Both the position numbers and the translations under genes were made by a program. Shown here piece by piece: positions 37,283-41,992 of a stretch of 41,992 bases of DNA. Source of the DNA: Candidatus Pacearchaeota archaeon. GTDB lineage: Archaea; Nanobdellota; Nanobdellia; Pacearchaeales; GW2011-AR1. The stretch lies in assembly GCA_018304175.1 (NCBI GenBank), contig JAGVWT010000008.1, forward strand, positions 1 to 41,992, read 5' to 3'. The notes beneath the pieces are model-generated. The model was not told the origin of the DNA and ran no database searches. It saw nothing but the letters and a program-made list of their open reading frames with translations. Each line of letters begins with the position of its first letter. Positions within the stretch are counted from its first letter, which is position 1.

Positions 37283-38164
37283 ATGATAAAAGATACATTA
37301 AAATCAAAAGAAAAGAAATCAGATAAAGAAGAAACTGGAGAAAAATTCAGCGAAGAAATGAAGGAAGAAGCCCCTTCGCTAAAGCAAAGAGCAGAAAAGG
37401 AATCTCTTGAGACAGAAGAAAAGAATAAAATTTCAATAATCGACAAGAAAAAAGAGCTTTTGGAGAAAGCTAAGAAACTCGCTGAAAAAATTTCCGAGGT
37501 TAAGACTGAAGAGTTAAAGGAAAAAATCAAAATCAAGAAGAGGTCTGAAATGTTGATTCCCCTCGAAGACTATGTCAAGTCCGGAATTTATATTGGAACA
37601 AAAGTTGTTACTCCAAATATGAGGCCTTTTGTTTATAGAAGGAGAGCAGACGGACTGGCTATTTTCAACACAGATTTGATAGATGAAAAATTAAAAGAAG
37701 GAATTGAATACCTTGCAAAATTCGCTCCTGAAGATGTAGTTTTGGTTTGTAAAAGAGAAGTTGGGTGGAAAGCTGCTGAAAGATTTTCTCAATTGACAGG
37801 AATTAGAGTTTTCGCGAAAAAATACCCTGCAGGAATTCTTACAAACACGCAACTTCCTGATTTTTTTGAGAATGAATTAACTATAATAACTGACTCTTGG
37901 CTTGACAAAAATGCTTTAAATGACACTTTAAAAGTCAATAAAAAAGTTTTAATGATTTGTGATACAAATAATTTTTCCAAAGGCGCTGACCAAATAATAA
38001 TTGGAAACAACAAAAGCGGAAAAAGCCTTGGAATTATTTTTTATCTTCTTGCGAGAGGATACTGCAAAAACAGAAATCTAAAAACTATTGATGAAATTCC
38101 TGATTTGGAATGGTGGACTGAAGAATACGAAATGCCTAAAGAAGCAAAGAGAATGGGTTATTAA
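37283..38164 (+). CDS. Ribosomal protein S2 (uS2) with long charged N-terminal extension
   Basis: MLIPLEDYVKSGIYIGTKVVTPNMRPFVYRRRADGLAIFNTD core; about 85 aa K/E-rich extension before it. Confidence 0.93.
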   Translation: MIKDTLKSKEKKSDKEETGEKFSEEMKEEAPSLKQRAEKESLETEEKNKISIIDKKKELLEKAKKLAEKISEVKTEELKEKIKIKKRSEMLIPLEDYVKSGIYIGTKVVTPNMRPFVYRRRADGLAIFNTDLIDEKLKEGIEYLAKFAPEDVVLVCKREVGWKAAERFSQLTGIRVFAKKYPAGILTNTQLPDFFENELTIITDSWLDKNALNDTLKVNKKVLMICDTNNFSKGADQIIIGNNKSGKSLGIIFYLLARGYCKNRNLKTIDEIPDLEWWTEEYEMPKEAKRMGY

Positions 38165-38168
38165 AAAA

Positions 38169-38408
38169 ATGATTTCAAAAAGAGCAGTCTATAAATTATT
38201 TGATGAGGTTGGTTATTTAGGAAAGTATTATTGTTTAGGAAATATGATAGTGAATGCTGCCGATAAAGATTACTCCAGATTGATATTTATGACAGGAATG
38301 GCATATGCTTTTACATGGATGCATTCATCTTCAAAAAGAATTTTAGAAAAAAAAGCAGAAGCTGACAGAAACCAACTGGGAAATTTAGAAAGAGACTTGA
38401 ATGAATAA
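38169..38408 (+). CDS. Small hypothetical protein
   Basis: MISKRAVYKLFDEVGYLGKYYCLGNMIVNAADKDYS...; ATG 38169 inside listed ORF 38088. Confidence 0.55.
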   Translation: MISKRAVYKLFDEVGYLGKYYCLGNMIVNAADKDYSRLIFMTGMAYAFTWMHSSSKRILEKKAEADRNQLGNLERDLNE

Positions 38409-38438
38409 ATTTTTATATTTCTCATTCAAGTTATATTT

Positions 38439-38876
38439 ATGGATTTTTTAACAATAATTGCAACTTCTGTTTTTTTGATTCTTGGGGTTGTGATTGGTTA
38501 TTATTTGGGAAACAAAATTGCAACAATAAGAAGAGATATCTACTGGGAAAATGAATTGCCAAACCACAGGAAAGATGCTGTTATGAAATCACGTTCAGTT
38601 TTAGCAGGGATGTTTTCTGAACAACTCGCGCCATATCTCCCGAATTTTAATTTCAAACCGACAGAAGTTCGGTTTTTGGGAAAGCCAGTTGATTTTATTG
38701 TATTCAAAGGACTTGATGATAAAAATGTTGAAGAAATTGTTTTTGTGGAAGTAAAAAGTGGAAAATCACAAATGAACAAAACTGAAAAAAGCTTGAAAGA
38801 TGCTATTAGAAAAAAGAAAGTTAGATTTGAAGAATATAGAGTTGATGAAGATTTGACGAAAAGTGATGATATGTAA
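38439..38876 (+). CDS. Membrane-anchored nuclease distantly related to archaeal Holliday junction resolvase (COG4741-like)
   Basis: N-terminal TM; PVDFIVFKGLDDKNVEEIVFVEVKSGKSQ nuclease-like D...ExK motif. Confidence 0.75.
   Translation: MDFLTIIATSVFLILGVVIGYYLGNKIATIRRDIYWENELPNHRKDAVMKSRSVLAGMFSEQLAPYLPNFNFKPTEVRFLGKPVDFIVFKGLDDKNVEEIVFVEVKSGKSQMNKTEKSLKDAIRKKKVRFEEYRVDEDLTKSDDM
38811..38870 (+). repeat. 60-bp perfect direct repeat, copy 1 (inside 3' end of COG4741-like gene)
   Basis: AAAAAGAAAGTTAGATTTGAAGAATATAGAGTTGATGAAGATTTGACGAAAAGTGATGAT. Confidence 0.97.
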
Positions 38877-38889
38877 TAAAATAAGAAAG

Positions 38890-38898
38890 TTTATAAAT
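38890..38898 (+). promoter_or_regulatory. TATA box of TA operon
   Basis: TTTATAAAT about 30 bp upstream of ATG 38927. Confidence 0.6.
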
Positions 38899-38910
38899 AA
38901 GTCCGAATTA

Positions 38911-38927
38911 TTTTAACTAAGTTAAAA
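38911..38927. promoter_or_regulatory. Palindromic putative operator at antitoxin start
   Basis: TTTTAACT-A-AGTTAAAA, 8-bp arms, its last base is the A of the ATG. Confidence 0.6.
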
Positions 38928-39160
38928 TGGTTAAAGCACTAATAGAACTTAACGAAAATATCAACAGAGTTTTGAATTTAATAAAGGTGAAGTATGGATT
39001 TAAAGACAAATCAGAAGCAATAAATTTTGTAGTCAGTAAATATATTGATGATGAGGCTGAACCTGATTTAAGGCCCGAATTCATAGAAAAAATGAAAAAG
39101 AGGCAACTGGAGTCTACTATAAAAATCGCCGATTTCAAAAAGCATTTTGGTTTAAACTAG
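38927..39160 (+). CDS. DUF2683-like (ribbon-helix-helix) antitoxin
   Basis: MVKALIELNENINRVLNLIKVKYGFKDKSEAINFVVSKYIDDEAEPDLRPEFIEKM. Confidence 0.82.
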   Translation: MVKALIELNENINRVLNLIKVKYGFKDKSEAINFVVSKYIDDEAEPDLRPEFIEKMKKRQLESTIKIADFKKHFGLN

Positions 39161-39161
39161 G

Positions 39162-39425
39162 ATGTATTCTTATGAATTAAGGAAAAGTGTTGAAAGAATA
39201 TTCTTTAAACTAGCCAAGAAGAATTCCAAACAATTAATGATAATAGAAAATAAAATTCAGGAAATCAGACAAAATCCACAACATTATAAAAATTTAAGAA
39301 AACCTCTACAACATTTTAAGAGGGTTCATATTGACAAAAGTTTTGTGCTTTTATTTTCTGTGGATGATAATAAAAAACACATAATAATCGAAGATTATGA
39401 GCATCATGATAAAATTTATAAGTGA
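39162..39425 (+). CDS. RelE/ParE-superfamily toxin
   Basis: MYSYELRKSVERIFFKLAKKNSKQ...NPQHYKNLRKPLQHFKRVHIDKSFVLLFSVDDNKKHIIIEDYEHHDKIYK; 1 nt after antitoxin. Confidence 0.88.
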   Translation: MYSYELRKSVERIFFKLAKKNSKQLMIIENKIQEIRQNPQHYKNLRKPLQHFKRVHIDKSFVLLFSVDDNKKHIIIEDYEHHDKIYK

Positions 39426-39432
39426 AGGGTTG

Positions 39433-39492
39433 AAAAAGAAAGTTAGATTTGAAGAATATAGAGTTGATGAAGATTTGACGAAAAGTGATGAT
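39433..39492 (+). repeat. 60-bp perfect direct repeat, copy 2 (orphan duplicate of nuclease gene 3' end)
   Basis: Identical to 38811-38870; followed by in-frame TCA TAA. Confidence 0.97.
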
Positions 39493-39530
39493 TCATAAGA
39501 TTTTTAAAATTAAAGTACTACGAGATTATT

Positions 39531-39776
39531 ATGAATATAAAAAATAAATTTACTATTTGTGTAGTATCATTAACTGCTATGACTTATTCAGTTGGCTGGT
39601 ATAATAAAAATGTTGGGCATTATGAACCAAATGCCGTACTAAGTACTTACGGTGATATTTCACCAGAAAATACTAGTGGGGCTATTCTAAATAGAGGGCA
39701 ATATATACAAGGAACTATTGAAAATAGATTAGAAAAAAGTGTTATAAGTATAAGTTTGTTTAAAAAAATCGAGTGA
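39531..39776 (+). CDS. Small hypothetical (possible signal-anchor) protein
   Basis: 81-aa ORF with upstream A/T-rich promoter-like sequence. Confidence 0.4.
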   Translation: MNIKNKFTICVVSLTAMTYSVGWYNKNVGHYEPNAVLSTYGDISPENTSGAILNRGQYIQGTIENRLEKSVISISLFKKIE

Positions 39777-39794
39777 GTTTACGAGCGAGCAATT

Positions 39795-40310
39795 CTAAAC
39801 CTTAAAAAACAACCAACTTTTTTCTGGCTTGCTTCCATAACTTGTTTTCACAAGAACATAATTTCCTTTTAATTTCTTCCCATGAATAATTATTTCTGTT
39901 TTCTTTTTGTCTTCAAATTTTAATTCGTAAAATCCAGAATCCCAAATTTCAACTTTTCCTGCGCCGTAATTTCCTTCAGGAATTATTCCATGAAATTTCT
40001 CATAACCTATAGGATGGTCTTCTGTCATTACTGCTAAACGTTTAACACCTATTATTTTCGGAGGTTCTTTGGGAATTGCCCATGATTTCAAAACGCCGTT
40101 CATTTCTAATCTCAAATCCCAATGCAAATGAGACGCGTGATGTTTTTGAATCACATAGCGAGGCAACCTTATCGGTTTCCTTCGCATAACCTTCCCTTTA
40201 AAATTGTGCTCATGGCTGATTAGTTTTCCTTTTTTTATTTTAGACATTTTTCCTTCTGGTTCTGAAGTTTTTTTGAAATCTCTTTTTTTCTTGTATTCTT
40301 TTAAAGACAT
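39795..40310 (-). CDS. Stand-alone LigD-type 3'-phosphoesterase domain protein
   Basis: YVIQKHHASHLHWDLRLEMNGVLKSWAIPKEP; EDHPIGYEKFHGIIPEGNYGAGKVEIWD. Confidence 0.92.
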   Translation of the reverse strand: MSLKEYKKKRDFKKTSEPEGKMSKIKKGKLISHEHNFKGKVMRRKPIRLPRYVIQKHHASHLHWDLRLEMNGVLKSWAIPKEPPKIIGVKRLAVMTEDHPIGYEKFHGIIPEGNYGAGKVEIWDSGFYELKFEDKKKTEIIIHGKKLKGNYVLVKTSYGSKPEKSWLFFKV

Positions 40311-40311
40311 A

Positions 40312-40539
40312 TTAATTAGTTTTCTCTGTTATTTCGTTTTTCGCGCCGCACTCATGACAGAATTTTTGCTTTTCTCCTAAGATAACGCCACAACTTTTAC
40401 ATTTTGTAGTTATTGGTTTCATTTCAATTTTAGTCTTGTATCCAGCCTTTCCAGAAACAACTTTTGAAAAAACATCAACAAACTCCTCTGACCTCTGCAA
40501 GTCTTCCTGTACTTTTTGTCTGTCATATATCTCGCTCAT
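40312..40539 (-). CDS. Small zinc-ribbon protein
   Basis: CKSCGVILGEKQKFCHECGAK; ATG 40542/40539 preferred over listed 40617 start. Confidence 0.65.
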   Translation of the reverse strand: MSEIYDRQKVQEDLQRSEEFVDVFSKVVSGKAGYKTKIEMKPITTKCKSCGVILGEKQKFCHECGAKNEITEKTN

Positions 40540-40625
40540 CATTTTTCTAAAACTATTAAATTTAAAAATATTTACATGAATTTCACAACAATAATATTTA
40601 AGTAAAGTAAATTCCAAAAACCAAT

Positions 40626-40910
40626 ATGATTAAAAGAGAATGTACAGAGAGTTATAAATGGTTTGATTACATCCCAGTTATCGGAATCTTAATTTATTAT
40701 TCAAGAACAATTATAGAATTAACAGAGAAAAGGAGAGAATCTATAGCAGAATTATACAAAAATCCAAATGAGACTCATAAACAAACAGAAGACATAAACA
40801 CTAGTGATTTGTTTAATGTTATTACTTTCAGTTCTTATCATATAGCTTGTGCAAGTTTAATTGAAAAATTTGCGACGGGAACATCGGTACTTGAAAGAAT
40901 TATTAACTGA
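40626..40910 (+). CDS. Hypothetical protein
   Basis: 94-aa ORF. Confidence 0.4.
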   Translation: MIKRECTESYKWFDYIPVIGILIYYSRTIIELTEKRRESIAELYKNPNETHKQTEDINTSDLFNVITFSSYHIACASLIEKFATGTSVLERIIN

Positions 40911-40935
40911 TTCTTCTAATTTTCTCGACGAAATA

Positions 40936-40943
40936 TTTATAAA
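40936..40943 (+). promoter_or_regulatory. Putative TATA box for rRNA operon
   Basis: TTTATAAA in the 222-bp gap before 16S. Confidence 0.45.
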
Positions 40944-41070
40944 TCTAAATTTTCTAAAGAACTTGTTTTAAAATGATTGCCTTAATAAAAAACTTTTTAG
41001 AAGTTAAGGTATGATGCATGCAAACGTTATAGTAATTTCTAGCCGATAGTTCGGATATTTAGGATTTTTA

Positions 41071-41091
41071 GCATTTATCGTCGATAAATGC
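41071..41091 (+). other. Hairpin in pre-16S leader
   Basis: GCATTTATC-GTC-GATAAATGC perfect 9-bp stem, ~40 nt before 16S 5' end. Confidence 0.6.
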
Positions 41092-41131
41092 GCTGATTTT
41101 AATTTATTGTTTTAAATTAAAAGATGATGTT

Positions 41132-41992
41132 AAATCCAGTTGATCCTGCTGGCGGCTGCGGCTCTCTGGTTTGTACTTAGACATGCAAGTTTTTCGAAAG
41201 AAAGCGAACTGCTCAGTAACACGTAGTTAATCTAACCTTAGGTCAAGGATACCCTCGGGAAACTGAGGTTAATACTTGATAGGAGATAGGTCCTGGAACG
41301 GTTTATCTCTGAAATTTGAGCCTAAGGATGAGACTGCGGTGGATTAGGTTGTTGGTGGTGTAACTGACTACCAAGCCGATGATCCATAAGGGCTCTTAGC
41401 GGAGGGGCCCTGAGAGGGAATCTGAGACACTATTCCCAGCCCTACGGGGTGCAGCAGTTAAGAATCATCTGCAATGCGCGAAAGCGTGACAGTTTGAACC
41501 AGAGTGCTTCTCAAACGAGAAGCTTTTGCCAAATGTAAAAAGTCTGGCGAATAAGGACTGGGTAAGACGAGTGCCAGCCGCCGCGGTAATACTCGCGGTC
41601 CAAGTCGCAGCCATCATTATTGGGTCTAAAACATCCGTAGCTTGTTATGTAAGTTCTTTGTGAAATCCTGTCTCTTAAGGGCAGGGCGTGCAGAGAATAC
41701 TGCATTACTAGAGACTGGGAGACGTAAGGAGTACGGGTAAAGTAACGGTAAAATGTGTTAATCTTACCCGGACTAACAATAGCGAAGGCACCTTACGAGA
41801 ACAGTTCTGACAGTGAGGGATGAAGGCCAGGGGCGCAAAACGGATTAGATACCCGTGTAGTCCTGGCAGTAAACACTGCACACTAAACATCGGGATCTCT
41901 TCGAGAGGTTTCGGTGCTGTAGGGAAGCCGAAGAGTGTGCTACCTGGGAAGTATAGTCGCAAGGCCGAAACTTAAAGGAATTGGCGGGGAGA
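41132..41992 (+). rRNA. 16S ribosomal RNA, 5' portion (truncated by window end)
   Basis: AATCCAGTTGATCCTGCTGGCGG 5' motif; GTGCCAGCCGCCGCGGTAATAC; GGATTAGATACCCGTGTAGTCC; AAAGGAATTGGCGGGG. Confidence 0.97.

Noticed and set aside
38439-38876. Nuclease gene interpreted as part of a restriction or defence island with the TA pair
   Set aside because: COG4741-like genes are common stand-alone archaeal genes and no methyltransferase, helicase or other defence partner is adjacent.
41511-41962. Minus-strand ORFs 41511-41705 and 41708-41962
   Set aside because: They lie inside the 16S rRNA gene.
1-41992. CRISPR arrays and tRNA genes
   Set aside because: No regularly spaced repeats and no cloverleaf with GTTC-type T-loop plus matching acceptor noticed in any intergenic gap; the only long repeat pair is 38811/39433.

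Overview
AT-rich archaeal chromosome segment. Gene content (exosome, SBDS, FttA/aCPSF1, RNase J, 20S proteasome, RtcB/archease, class I CCA enzyme) and the compact, small-protein-rich layout suggest a DPANN lineage such as the Woesearchaeota/Pacearchaeota group; this placement is inferred, not searched. Left arm (1-16.3 kb): 3' end of a thrombospondin-type-3-repeat surface protein, an SRP (7S) RNA gene, an HPF-like gene, and a type IV pilus/archaellum-like locus (pilin-like proteins, one fused to a DUF1554-like lectin-fold domain; FlaI/TadA-like ATPase; two separate T2SSF membrane proteins; an unlisted 53-aa ORF between ATPase and platform). These are followed by archease-RtcB and two large Cys-rich/PKD surface proteins. 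Middle (16.3-31 kb): Era-like GTPase/DUF2073/Zn-ribbon cluster interrupted by an ATG-less, apparently frameshifted reading frame; CCA enzyme; TrmB-like regulator; presenilin-like protease; FttA; PsmB; Rad50/Mre11; HemK2-like methyltransferase; RNase J. Right arm (31-42 kb): Rnp2-PsmA-SBDS-Rrp4-Rrp41-Rrp42-RpoK-Eno-S2, then an accessory pocket with a DUF2683/RelE-like toxin-antitoxin pair lying between two perfect 60-bp direct repeats of the 3' end of a COG4741-like nuclease gene, and finally the 5' ~860 nt of 16S rRNA. Most striking: the repeat-bounded TA cassette with a 17-bp palindrome at its start; the lectin-tipped pilus locus with a split platform; the hidden frameshifted ORF at 17.4-17.7 kb; and a perfect palindrome at the predicted SRP RNA start.
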